A DNA stretch of 64,000 nucleotides from NCBI RefSeq assembly GCF_000004195.4, contig NC_030678.2, forward strand, positions 58,249,378 to 58,313,377, in the 5' to 3' direction. Made by a program: the position numbers and the translations under genes. Each line of letters starts with the position of its first letter. The stretch's first letter is position 1. Origin of the DNA: Xenopus tropicalis (lineage: Eukaryota > Chordata > Amphibia > Anura > Pipidae). The notes beneath the pieces were generated by a model that searched no databases, was not told where the DNA came from, and worked only from the letters and a program-made list of their open reading frames with translations. Below, one piece after another: positions 32,152 to 42,960 of this stretch.

Positions 32152-35100
32152 AACTAGAAAGGGAAGTTTGAGAACAAACTTCATGTTTGGTTGAAAAACA
32201 TTGTCACTGACAGTTTTCACTGAATGAAATCTGATCTGTTGTTGGCTCTGCCCACTTTTTCTAACCTTGGATGACAGTAATATAGTAAAAACCACTGTGC
32301 AAAGTTTGGGGTTTGGTTTTAATAGTGTCTGAACGAGTCAACGAGTGACATCTGGTGGCTCTGCCCACTTTTTTCTAACCTGGAACTGCAGTTACCCAGT
32401 GACTAACTCTGCAAAGTTTAGGGACACTAGGATTAATAGTTAAAGAACGGCAGCAGTTTAAATTTAAACCAATAAAAGTCAATAGGTGAATTGTGATTGG
32501 TGGTTGGTGGCTCCGCCCACTTTCTCTAACCTTGAGTCGAAGTCACCCAGTGACAAACAGTGGGCACCCTGGCATAAATAGTGTGAGAATGACAGCATTT
32601 TACATTTAAACCAATAAAATTCAATGTATGAAAGCTGATTGGATGAAATTTAATAGGTGGAAATGGATTGGCTGTTGGTGGCTCTGCTTTGCAAAGTTTG
32701 GGGACCTTAGTATTAATATTTAAAGAATGGCAGCAGTTTAAATTTAAACATATGAAGTCTATAGGTGAAATCTGATTGGCTGTTGTTGGCCCTGCCCACT
32801 TTTCTAAACTTGAACATAGTCACCCAGTGACAAACAAATTTTGGGGACTCTGACATCAAACCAATAAAATTCAATAGGTGAAATATGATTGGCTGTTGTT
32901 GGCTCCACCCACTTTTTCAAAACTAAAACTGCAGTCCCCTAGTGACCAACTGTGAAAAGTTTGGGGACCCTGGGGTTAATACTGTGAGAATGGCAGCAGA
33001 TAAAATTTCCCCACTGAAAACAATGAAAGAAATGTGATTGGCTCTTGACAGTCCTGCCCACTTTTTCTAACCTTGAGTATGTAGTCACCCAGCGACTGAC
33101 TGTGCAAAGTTTGGGCACTCTGGCATCAAACCAATAAAATTCTATAGGTGATATCTGATTGGCTGTTGGTGGCTCCACCCACTTTTTTAAAACTAAAACT
33201 GCAGTCCCCTAGTGACTAACTGTGAAAAGTTTGGGGATCCTGGTGTTAATACTGTGAGAATCACAGCAGGTTGACTTTTCTCCATTGAAAGTCAATAGGT
33301 AAAATATGATTGGCTGTTGGTGGCTCCACCCACTTTTTCTAACCTTGAATCACAGTTACCTGGTGCCTAACTCTGCAAAGTTTGGGGACCCCAGTGTTAT
33401 TACTGTGAGAATGGCAGCAGGTTGGATTTCTGCCAAGTCAATAGGTAAAATCTGATTGGCTGTTCACAGCTCCGCCAACTTTTGGGCATCCAACAATCAT
33501 CATATTTTCATTCAGGCTGACCCCATGACTGTGTGATTCAAGTTTGGGGAGTGTAGCCTCAAAGCTGTAAGATTGGCAGCAGTTTCAATTTCCTTATAAA
33601 AGTCAATGGGTAAAATCTGATTGGCTGTTGTTGGCCCCTCCCACTTTGGGGTCATCCAACAAATGTCGCTGTTTCATTCGGGGTGACCCCATGATTATGT
33701 TATTCAAGTTTGGGGGATGCAGATTAAAAGCTGTAAGTGTGGCAGCAGTTTGAAATCTTCCCTGTCAAAGTCAATGGGAAAATTGGGGTGTTCGGAGCGG
33801 CGCCACAAAAAGACGGGGGGCGGGATCACTTAGAAAAGCACAAGCAACCTGCTCTGCTATAGGGCGAAGAAGTGTGGAGAGTTTTGGTGTTGTACCCCTA
33901 AAACTGTAGGAGGAGTAGCGTTTAGAAAATGGGGGGCGCTAAGAAGAAGAAGAAGCGGAAGAATAAGCTAAAGTCGAAGAACAGTAGGTTGGGTTTTTTA
34001 ACCCAACATAATGATACAGTTTCATGACAGCCCCTATAACTGAAGATCGGACCGTACCATTTTGGTGGACGGGAGGGTTGGACTATACCATTTTATTAGA
34101 GGGGGGGCTGGACCGTACCATTTTTTTGGAGGGGAGGGGGGTCGGACCGTACCATTTTGGTGGATGGGGGGTTGGACTGTACCATTTTATTGGAGGGGGG
34201 GGGGTCGGACCGTACCATATTTTTTGGAGGGGGGGTCGGACCGTACCATATTTTTTGAAGGGGGGGTCAGACCATACCATATTTTTTGGAGGGGGGGTCG
34301 GACCGTACCATATTTTTTGGAGGGGGGGTCGGACCATACCAATTTTTTGTATGGGGGGGTGGACTGTACCATTTTTTTGGGGGGTGTCGGAACGTACCAT
34401 TTTATTGGAGGGGGGGGTCAGACCATACCAATTTTTTTGTATGGGGGGGTTGGACCGTACCATTTTTTTGGAGAGGGGGGTTGGACTGTACCATTTTATT
34501 GGAGGGGGGGGGGTCGGACCGTACCATTTTTTTGGAGAGGGGGGGTCGGACCATACCAATTTTTTGTACGGGGGGGTTGGCCCGTACCATTTTTTGGGGG
34601 GGGGGTCGGAATGTACCGTTTTATTGGAGGGGGGGTTGGACTGTACCATTTTATTGGAGGGGGGCTCGGACCGTGCCATTTTTTTGGAGGAGAGGGTGGG
34701 ACCGTACCATTTTTTTGGATGGGGGGTCAGACAGGACCCGGTTTTTAATAGTGTCTGAATGGCATCCAACAATCATCAAATTTTCATTCAGGCTGACCCC
34801 ATGACTATGTGATTCAAGTTTGGGGAGTGTAGCCTCAAAGCTGTAAGATTGGCAGCAGTTTCAATTTCCCCACTGAAAGTCAATGAGTGACATCTGATTG
34901 GCTGTTGTTGGCCCCTCCCGCTTTAGGGTCATCCAACAAATGTCGCTGTTTCATTCGGGGTGACCCCATTATTATGTTATTCAAGTTTGGGGGTGCAGCT
35001 TCAAAGCTGTAAGAGTGGCAGCAGTTTGAAAATCTTCCCTGTCAAAGTCAATGGGAAAATTGGGGTGTTCGGAGCGACACCACAAAAAGACGGGGGGCGG

Positions 35101-37602
35101 GATCACTTAGAAAAGCACAAGCAACCTGCTTTGCTATAGGGAGAAGAAGTGTGGAGAGTTGGGGTGTTGTACCCCTAAAACTGTAGGAGGAGTAGCGTTT
35201 AGAAAATAGGGGGCGCTAAGACGACGAATAAGAACAGAAAAAGGGAAGTTTGAGAACAAACTTCATGTTGGGTTGAAAAACGTGAAGTCACTGAATGAAA
35301 TCTGAGCTGTTATTGGCTCCACCCACTTTTTCTAACCTTGGACCCACAGTTATATAGTAAAAACCACTGTGCAAAGTTTGGGGACCCTGGTTTTAATAGT
35401 GTCTGAATGGCAGCAATTTAAATTTCCCCACTGAAAGTCAACGAGTGACATCTGATTGGCAGTTGGTTGCTCCGCCCACTTTTTCTAACCTGGAACTGCA
35501 GTTACCCAGTGACTAACTCTGCAAAGTTTAGGTACCCTAGGATTAATAGTTAAAGAACGGCAGCAGTTTAAATTTAAACCAATAAAAGTCAATAGGTAAA
35601 TTGTGATTGGTGGTTGGTGAGTGTGCCCACTCTTTCTAACCTTGAGTCAAAGTCACCCAGTGACAAACAGCGGGAACACTGGCATGAATAGTGCGAGAAA
35701 GGCAGCATTTTAAATTTAACAAAAAAAAATTCAATTGGTGGTTTGATTGGCTGTTGGTGGCTCCACCCACGTTTTTTAAAACCTAAAAATCTAGTCCCCT
35801 AGTTGCCCTGGTATTAATACTGTGAGAATGGCAGCAGGTTGAATTTCCCCATTGAAAATCAATAGTTAAAATCTGATTGGCTGTTGGTGGCTCCACCCAC
35901 TTTTTCTAACTCTGAACCACAGTTACCTGATGACTAGCTCTGCAAAGTTTGGGGACCTTAGTATTAATATTTAAAGAATGGCAGCAGTTTAAATTTAAAC
36001 ATATGAAGTCTATATGAAATCTAATTGGCAGTTGTTGGCCCCACCCACTTTTCTAAACTTGGAAACTTGTGCAAAGTTTGGGGACCCTGACATTAAACAT
36101 GTGAGAATGGCAGCAAATGACTTTCTAACCTTGACTACGAAGTCACCCAATGACTGACTGTGCAAAGTTTGGGAACCCTGGAATCAAACCAATAAAATTC
36201 AATAGGTGAAATCTGATTGGCTGTTGGTGGCTCCACCCACTTTTTCAAAACTAAACCTGCAGTCCCCTAGTGACCAACTATGAAAAGATGGGGACCCTGG
36301 GGTTAATACTGTGACAATAGCAGCAGGTTGAATTTCCCTATTGAAAGTCAATAGGTAAAATCTGATTGGCTGTTTGCGGCTCCGCCCACTTAAAAAAACA
36401 ACAACTTGAATACGTAATCACCCAGTGACTGACTGTGCATAGTTTGGGAACTCTGGCATCAAACCAATAAAAGTCAATAGGTACAATCTGATTGGCTGTT
36501 GATGGCTCCGCCCACTTTTTCTAGCCTTGAACCGCAGTTACATGGTACCTAACCCTGCAGTTTTGGGACCCCGGTGTAATTACTGTGAGAATGGCAGCAG
36601 GTTGGATTTCCTCCAAGTCAATAGGTGAAATCTGATTGGCTGTTGGTGGCTCCACCCACTTTTCAAAACTAAAACGGCAGTCCCCTAGTGACCAACTGTG
36701 AAAAGTTTGGGGACCCTGGTGTTATTACTGTGAGACTGGCAGCAGGTTGAATTTCCCCATTGAAAGTCAATAGGTGAAATCTGATTGGCTGTTGGTGGCT
36801 CCACCCACTTTTCAAAACTAAAACTGCACTCCCCTAGTGACCAACTGTGAAAAGTTTGGGGACCCTGGTGTTAATACTGTGAGACTGGCAGCAGGTTTAA
36901 TTTCCCCGTTGAAAGTCAATAGGTAAAATCTGATTGGCTGTGGGTGGCTCCACCCACTTTTTCTAACCTTAAACCGCAGTTACCTGGTGTTATTACTGTG
37001 AGAATGGCAGCAGGTTTTATTTCCCCCAAGTCAATAGGTAAAATCTGATTGGCTGTTCACAGCTCCGCCCACTTTCGGGGATCCAACAATCATCATATTT
37101 TCATTCAGGCTGAGCCCATCGCTATGTGATTCAAGTTTGGGGAGTGTGGCCTCAAAGCTGTAAGATTGGCAGCAGTTTCAATTTCCCTATTAAAGTCAAT
37201 GGGTAAAATTTGATTGGCTGTTGTTGGCCACTCCCACATTGGGGTCATCCAGCAAAAGTCGCTGTTTCATTCAGGGTGACCCCATTATTGTGTTATTCAA
37301 GTTTGGGGGGTGTAGCTTCAAAGCTGTAAGTGTTGCAGCAGTTTGAAAATCTTTCCTTTCAAAGTCTATGGGAAAATTGGGGGGTTCGGAGCGATGCCAC
37401 AAAAAGACGGGGGGCGGGATCACTTAGAAAAGCACAAGCAGCCTGCTCCGCTATTGGGTGAAGAAGTTTGAGTGTTGTACCCCTAAAACTGTAGGAGGAG
37501 GAGCGTTAGAAAATGGGGGGCGCTAAGAAGAAAAAGAAGAAGCGGAAGAATAAGCCAAAGTCGAAGAACAGTAGGTTGGGTTTTTTAACCCAACATAATA
37601 AG
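32152..37602 (+). repeat. Satellite-like element, ~150-bp monomers, inverted termini
   Basis: Roughly 35 diverged monomers share 'tctgattggctgttggtggctccacccac', 'tttttctaaccttga', 'gcaaagtttggggaccctgg', 'tactgtgagaatggcagcag' and 'aaagtcaataggt'. The region is made of two head-to-tail higher-order units. Unit I starts at 32152 and unit II at about 35232; each begins with a small hairpin (GAAGTTTGAGAACAAACTTC) followed by ATGTTTGGTTGAAAAAC or ATGTTGGGTTGAAAAAC. Both end in a CAAGCARCCTGCT, 'gggggcgctaag', AAGAAGAAG-rich tail with a hairpin 'gttgggttttttaacccaac' at about 33992-34010 and 37577-37595. No transposase is visible. I do not recognise the family. Confidence 0.8.
34044..34735 (+). 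repeat. G-rich minisatellite, ~31-bp units (about 22)
   Basis: Units of the form TCGGACCGTACCATTTTTTT plus GGAGGGGGGG, 29-37 bp, vary in the T run, G run and a few bases. It sits between the end of satellite unit I and a resumed satellite segment at 34741. The stop-free unit creates long frames in several registers on both strands (up to 244 codons); these are not genes. Confidence 0.95.
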
Positions 37603-38563
37603 AGATAACAGAAAAGGCGCTGATACCCATGTGACACTGAACTGCAACTCGCACCTTCTAGACGTAAGCCCAAAACCCACGCTGCATATAAGTAAAAGAA
37701 AGGGGGCACACCGGTAGTACCTTGTATTAGGCGAGAAGAGACACACAAGTGTCAGATGTAAGTCGCGCTCGCCTGGACCTCACAGAATGTGCGATATCAG
37801 CAGAACAAGTGGAGGGGAGATCGGCACTTCCGTATGTAGCGCTTGACAGCGCATATCAGATCTTATTCGACGGCTAGTGACACGTACGAGCGTGGAGTCT
37901 AGCCCACACGGGGGACCCAATATGTCCGTACGGTGCACAGAATGTACTGTCCGGGGTTCATATTGTACGGAATATTGCGGTGCCTGGCCCTGGGAACATG
38001 TATATGAATAAAACAATTGTTCTTATAAAGAAATGTTGTTGGTCAATTTCTCAAATAGAAGGTGGGTTGGACCTCATGAAGTACCGGACTAGTGCAATGT
38101 TGGTGTCCGTACCCAGCAAAGGGGGGACCGCCAATCAATGTACAGAAGTCTGCTAGGGTATGAAATGAAACGCAATGTGAGCGGGCCTATTGGTGTGCCA
38201 AACAAATGCAGAACAAAACGTATGGGTAAAGTCTGGGAATACCATTAACCATAAAAATAATATAAAAAAGGGGGGATAAAAATATATCAGGTTGGGCAAT
38301 GAGGTGGAGCCTACAGGTACAGGGTATACAAGAGTGATGAAGCGCACCCCAAGATTAGTAGGACCGCAGTGTAAAGCATCCTGGAGAAAGTATATAAGGC
38401 GAAAAATAAAGAAAGAGATATAAGGCTCAGCAAGCCAACAGATAGACACAGTAAGCCATAGGATAGAGAAGGCAATAGATTGTTACAATTTAGCAACTTA
38501 AGCAATTGGTACACATAACATTGAAACAGTAGCTAATAGGGTAATTCAGAAACAGAAACAGAA

Positions 38564-38815
38564 CTACAGTATAACTATATGGGTGGTCCAGTACAGCAGT
38601 CGGACAAGCTGATAATCTATAGAGAGGGAAAAAAAAATGTATTTGAAATAAAACGAATAGTATGAGACCATTTCATTCAGGCCATGCGGGTTAATAGTGT
38701 TGAGTCTGTGCATCCATTTCAGTTCACAGCGTAAGAGAAGTTTTTCGCGGTCTCCACCCCTCACCGGAGAGGGAATAAAGTCGATCACCATACATACTGC
38801 ACCCAGGCATTTTCC
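38564..38815 (-). pseudogene. Penelope-like protein, C-terminal remnant
   Basis: Encodes only the last part of the GIY-YIG domain, with the motif RGGDR, a WMHRLNT core and P-GLNE, where Penelope endonucleases end. Upstream homology stops near 38815. The rest of the open frame beyond GLNE is not conserved. Confidence 0.75.
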
Positions 38816-39173
38816 ACTGTTCTGTGTAGCTTGTGTCTGAATCTAAATCATTAATAAACAAAATAAATGGATCCAATACAGAACCCTGCAGCACCTTGCT
38901 ATTAACTCTGCTCTAAGTACAGAATGTACCATTCCATCTTAGAGTGACCTCTAGAATGCATTGAGCTATACTCATACTCATGCTCAGAACTGACTCACTA
39001 AAGGGTAACTAAAACTCACTCAGAACTGATTTGCTGAAGGGTAACTTAAACCAACAGTGATATAGCATTTAAATGAACATTCTGCTGTGTGTCCAGATGG
39101 ATTGTATGAATCAGTTACATTTGTTCCAACTGTATGTTCAGAACCTACTAATGTATCTGTACCCCAATTAATG
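38816..39173. other. Intergenic, no gene seen
   Basis: Non-coding. 'cattaataaacaaaataaatgg' and 'acccagaaccctg'-like text suggests an old retroelement remnant, which I cannot name. Confidence 0.4.
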
Positions 39174-39181
39174 CCATAGCA

Positions 39182-39575
39182 CAGGGGTGTCAAACTCAGT
39201 CACATAAGGGGGCCGAAATCTAAAACACAGGCTAAGTCGTGGGCCAATTTTTTTGTTATTATACTTAGTAAGATACTATATTTATCACAATGTGTAAAAA
39301 GCGGAGTAAGACATTACCGGTGATGTTGCTCATAGCAGCCAATAGATGCTTTGCTACTGTTGAAATCTGATTACTGATTGGATGCCTTGGGCAACATTAC
39401 TGGTAATGCTTCACTCCACTTTTTACACAGCATGATAAATATACCGCTTAGTCTTAGTTAATGTGAGGAAAATGGATATTGATCAGGCTGGATGGTCAGA
39501 CACACTCACCAAGGGCCACATAAAACAGCCAGGTGGGCCGGATTTGGCCCCCGGGCCTTGTGTTTGACATATATG
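39182..39575. mobile_element. hAT MITE with 8-bp duplication, carrying a nested MITE
   Basis: Starts CAGGGGTGTCAAACTC and ends 'gggccttgtgtttgacat', a common vertebrate hAT end pair. The 8-bp flanks CCATAGCA (39174-39181 and 39576-39583) are identical. The interval 39270-39446 is a second element of another family. Confidence 0.9.
39270..39446. mobile_element. MITE, GGGTATATTTATCATGCTGT family, copy 2 (nested)
   Basis: 'tatatttatcacaatgtgtaaaaagcggagt' on the left is mirrored by 'actccactttttacacagcatgataaatata' on the right, as in the 24792 copy. A CTTAGT repeat flanks it at about 39264 and 39447. Limits are good to a few bases. Confidence 0.85.
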
Positions 39576-39835
39576 CCATAGCACATAGCACAGTGGTTTT
39601 GTCATCAAACTAAGATTGGCAATGGTGATAGACGCACAACATGCTTAGTGCCTGGGTGGTTGTGGACCAATATTGATTTAAAATGGAAATGCCATACAGT
39701 ATGGCAACAAGTGCAAACTCAAACATTTTGTGACATAATCTTATAAACTTAGAAGGCTGAATTCGTTACCATTGGGTTAGAGTTGGATCTCTTCCTCCAC
39801 TTGTTGGTTAAGGATTTACCTTTGTAAAATTAATT

Positions 39836-40163
39836 TACAAGTATGGGACCTGTTATCCATAATGCTTGGGACCTGAAGTTTCTGCATAAGGGGTCTTTCT
39901 GTAATTTGGATCTTCATACTTTAAATTTACTAAAAAATTATTTAAGCATTAATTAAACCCAATAGGATTGTTTTTCATCCAATAAGGATTAATTCTTAGT
40001 TGGGATCAAGTACAGGGCACTGTGTTGTTATTATTATAGAGAAAAAGGAAATACATTTTAAAAAATTGAATTATTTGATAAAAATTAAGTCTATGGGAGA
40101 TGGCCATTCAGTAATTTGGAGTTTTCTGGATAACGGGTTTCAGGATAACAGATCCCATATCTG
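39836..40163. mobile_element. Foldback MITE, TACAGGTATGGGACC family, copy 4
   Basis: Starts TTACAAGTATGGGACCTGTT and ends 'cagatcccatatctgga', with drift in both termini. Interior as in the other copies. Confidence 0.87.
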
Positions 40164-40523
40164 GAGTAGTTAATTTGACAGAGGTCCTAACCAAAATGAC
40201 TAGTATCCACTCTAGAGTTGAGGTGTAGTAATATATTGCTGATTAAGAATTTTGTATTAGCTATCTCTATCCCTATAGGAGATCAGAAAATTATAGCAAT
40301 TGCCAGATGCTTCCTTCAAGTTCTCTTGGGTAATAATAGGGATTGCATAAAGCCATCTATCTATTTTATGGTCAAATGGCTTGAGACTGGAGATTAAAAC
40401 TGGGCATTGAAAGCAGGCCTAAGATGAAAATATTTGTACATAAGTAAGATTGTGGAGGTTACATCTTTGAGAAAACTCAAATGATGGGACCCACAGATAG
40501 GCTTGCCCAGGACACCCCTGTAA

Positions 40524-40725
40524 GGGCTCTGGCACACGGCGACGCGATTTCGGCAAATCGCCTCGCGAGGCTTTTTCGGCGAAATCGCGCCGCCGCGTGT
40601 GCCATCCCACTGGCGACTTACATTTTCGCTGGTGGGATGGCAGGTGATGGCAACTCGGGGAGATTAGTCGCCTGTGAACAGTGAGTTTTGTCGCGGGCGA
40701 CTAATCTCCCCGTGTGCCAGAGCCC
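40524..40725. mobile_element. Harbinger-type MITE (GGGCTCTGGCACAC family), copy 2
   Basis: Ends GGGCTCTGGCACACGGCGAC and GTGTGCCAGAGCCC, flanked by TAA on both sides (40521-40523, 40726-40728). Shorter than the other copies. Interior is CpG-rich. Confidence 0.92.
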
Positions 40726-40828
40726 TAATGCTCAGATTTAGAGTTCTGGAGATATCTAAAATGCAGGAGGTAAGAATTACCCACAAGGGGAGTTTTGTAG
40801 ATAACAGAGATGGGCGTGTACAAGAATA

Positions 40829-41065
40829 TTAAAGGAATAGTAACACCAAAAAATGAAAGTGTTTTAAAGTTTTTAAAATTAATGTACTGTTGCCCTGCAC
40901 TGGTAAAGGATGTGTGCTTCAGAAAATAGCTTATACATACAAAGCTGCTGTCTAGTCATGGGGGCAGCCATTCAAGCTGGAAAAAGCAGAAAAGGCACAG
41001 GTTACATAGCAGATAACAGATAAACTTTGTAGATTACAATGGTGTTTTATCAGGCTTATCTGTTT
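40829..41065. mobile_element. T2-like TTAA MITE fragment
   Basis: Starts TTAAAGGAATAGTAACACC followed by 'tgaaagtgttttaaagt', 'actgttgccctgcactgg' and 'gggggcagccattcaa', landmarks of a common frog T2-type repeat. The right terminus is not visible, so the right limit is approximate. Confidence 0.75.
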
Positions 41066-41098
41066 TGTCAAAAATGTTAATGCAACCACACAGTGTAA

Positions 41099-41410
41099 GG
41101 GCTCTGGCACACGGGGAGATTAGTCGCCCGCGACAAATCTCCCTTGTCACGGGCGACTAATCTCCCCGAACTACCATCCCACCGGCGAAAATGTAAGGTG
41201 GGATGGCACACGCTGAGCAGGCGATTTCGGGAAATCGCCGAAGTTGCCTCGGGAGGCATTTTCGGCGATTTGCTGAAATCGCCTGCGCAGCATGTGCCAT
41301 CCCACTGGCGACTTACATTTTCACCGGTGGGATGGTAGTTCGGGGAGATTAGTCGCCCGTGACAAAGGAGATTTGTCGCGGGCGACTAATCTCCCTGTGT
41401 GCCAGAGCCC
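41099..41410. mobile_element. Harbinger-type MITE (GGGCTCTGGCACAC family), copy 3
   Basis: Ends GGGCTCTGGCACACGGGGAG and GTGTGCCAGAGCCC, with flanks TAA (41096-41098) and TTA (41411-41413). Long arms including 'gattagtcgcccg' and 'gccatcccacc' make it a near-complete palindrome. Confidence 0.92.
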
Positions 41411-42109
41411 TTACGGGGAATTAGGACTAGTGTGTGACATATAACCATGTTTTAATTTAGTTGAATGTATTGATCCAGATTTGGATGGAAAACTACACTG
41501 AACATTGCAGGATGGAAATTCGTTAATATGTAACAGAGCTAAAAGCAATTGGTGGCAGCAGTTTTGACCTTCTTCCTGTATTTTCCCACCATTTTGGCTG
41601 GTTATTTTAAGACTGATCAGATGCATCTACAGCAGCCAAGACTAAGGTTTACTGACTTTACATACTATAATGGTATGAAGAGTAGCTTTCAGCAACATGA
41701 CTTGTAGCAATTGATAATTAATCACTGACTTTTAACAAAGATAAATTATATATCTTATAGATTCATGAACATAGATTGTCTTTACAGATGTTCAGAAGAA
41801 CATGAATACAATTGCAGTTGTGTTCCTCTCCACTCCTGGTGATATGCCAGATAAAACTGGCAAGCTAAGGTCTTTTTTTGCAGAATACACTGATTCTGTT
41901 TGGCCTAAAGATACACCAAATCTACTATACCACTGTTTCATTAAGTTTTAGTAGCTACAAGCTGAATCAGTGTTCTGCAGTACTTTCATATCCATGTATC
42001 ATGCAATCCATGCTCCATGCAGTCCCTTCTAACAAGCAGCAATCATATCCCAGTTGCTGCATAGTCAGTCAGATGTGAAGAGGTGGGACCCTTATTATCA
42101 CGGGGGCCA

Positions 42110-42960
42110 GTTGGTTGATGAGAACAGGGAAAAAGCAGAAATTGTGAATTTATTTTTCATCTGTCTACACTACTGAGGAGCCAGCTTTTAATAATAAAAT
42201 TGAGGGATAATGGCCTGCAACATAATGTTTGTACTTGGACAGAGAACTAGCTAAATAATAGATTACAGGTTGTAAATGGAACATTTTCTAATGGTTGTTA
42301 GTGGAGTACAGCAAGGGTCAGTCCTTGGTTCTTTGCTTTTTAACTTGTTTACTAATGAACTGGAGCTGGGCATTAAAAGTACTGTTTCTATTTTTGTAGT
42401 TCATATTAAATTGTGCTAAACTATAAGTTCCATGCAGGATGCTGCCACTTGCATAGTGATTTGAAAAAATTGGAAAACTGGGCATCAAAATGGAAAATTA
42501 AGTTCAGTGTTAAAAAGTGCAAAGTTGTGAACTTTAGTAGAAATTTTATAAATGTGAGTAACACACTAAATGGTAGAATTGAGAAGGCTCTGGGGATCTT
42601 CGTAGATAACAAGTTGTCTAATTCCAGGCAGTGTCATTCTGTAGCTACTAAAGCAAATAAAGTGCTGTCCTGTATAAAAATTGGCATTAACTCAAGGGAT
42701 GAAAACATCATTTTGCCTCTTAGCTCTCTGGTAAGGCCTCATCTTAAGAATACAGTGCAGTTTTGGGATCCAGTCCTTAACAAGGACATTATTCAGCTGG
42801 AGAGAGTGCAAAGTTGTGCAACTAAACTTGGCAAAAGAGATGGAAGATTTAAACTATGAGTATAAACTGCCAAGGTTGGAGTTGTTTTCTCTGGAAAAAA
42901 GAAGCTTGTGAGGGGACATGATTATTATGTACAAGTACATTAGAGGGGATTATAGGCAGA
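42110..42960 (+). mobile_element. CR1 LINE reverse-transcriptase remnant
   Basis: The + strand encodes AEIVN-FF, VVSGVQQGSVLGSLLFNLFT (CR1 palm motif SGVPQGSVLGPLLF), then LKKLENWASKWKIKFSVKKC, LGIFVDNKLS and KVLSCIKIGINSRDE, LVRPHLKNTVQFWDP and QLERVQSCATKL. A shift between the two halves and several stops show decay. 5'-truncated; the 3' UTR and tail are missing or replaced. Confidence 0.9.

Larger units (their letters stand above)
31853..38815 (-). mobile_element. Penelope-like element 3' region, split by a satellite element
   Basis: The coding part at 38564-38791 (minus) reads [16 protein letters not shown] and [17 protein letters not shown], the C-terminal end of a different Penelope subfamily from the 28289 copy. 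Non-coding 3' UTR runs down to about 37605. At 31853-32010 (minus) there is a typical terminal tail with 'gaaaaaggctgctgtgtcag', 'ccgaaatgttag' and an A-rich end. The two parts are in the same orientation and are separated by the 32152-37602 satellite unit, so I infer a single Penelope copy broken by a later insertion. The coding end is firm; the joining of the two parts is an inference. Confidence 0.6.

Noticed and set aside
34024..34758. 244-codon open frame (and 229 codons on the other strand)
   Set aside because: It is generated by a stop-free ~31-bp minisatellite. Several frames are open at once and the product is a simple repeat with no family resemblance.
37577..37597. Helitron 3' terminal hairpin
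   Set aside because: The hairpin is near the end as in Helitrons, but no CTRR terminus follows, and the complement matches the left end, which Helitrons lack.
32152..37602. CRISPR array or prokaryotic repeats
   Set aside because: Monomers are ~150 bp, diverged, without uniform spacers, and the context is vertebrate.
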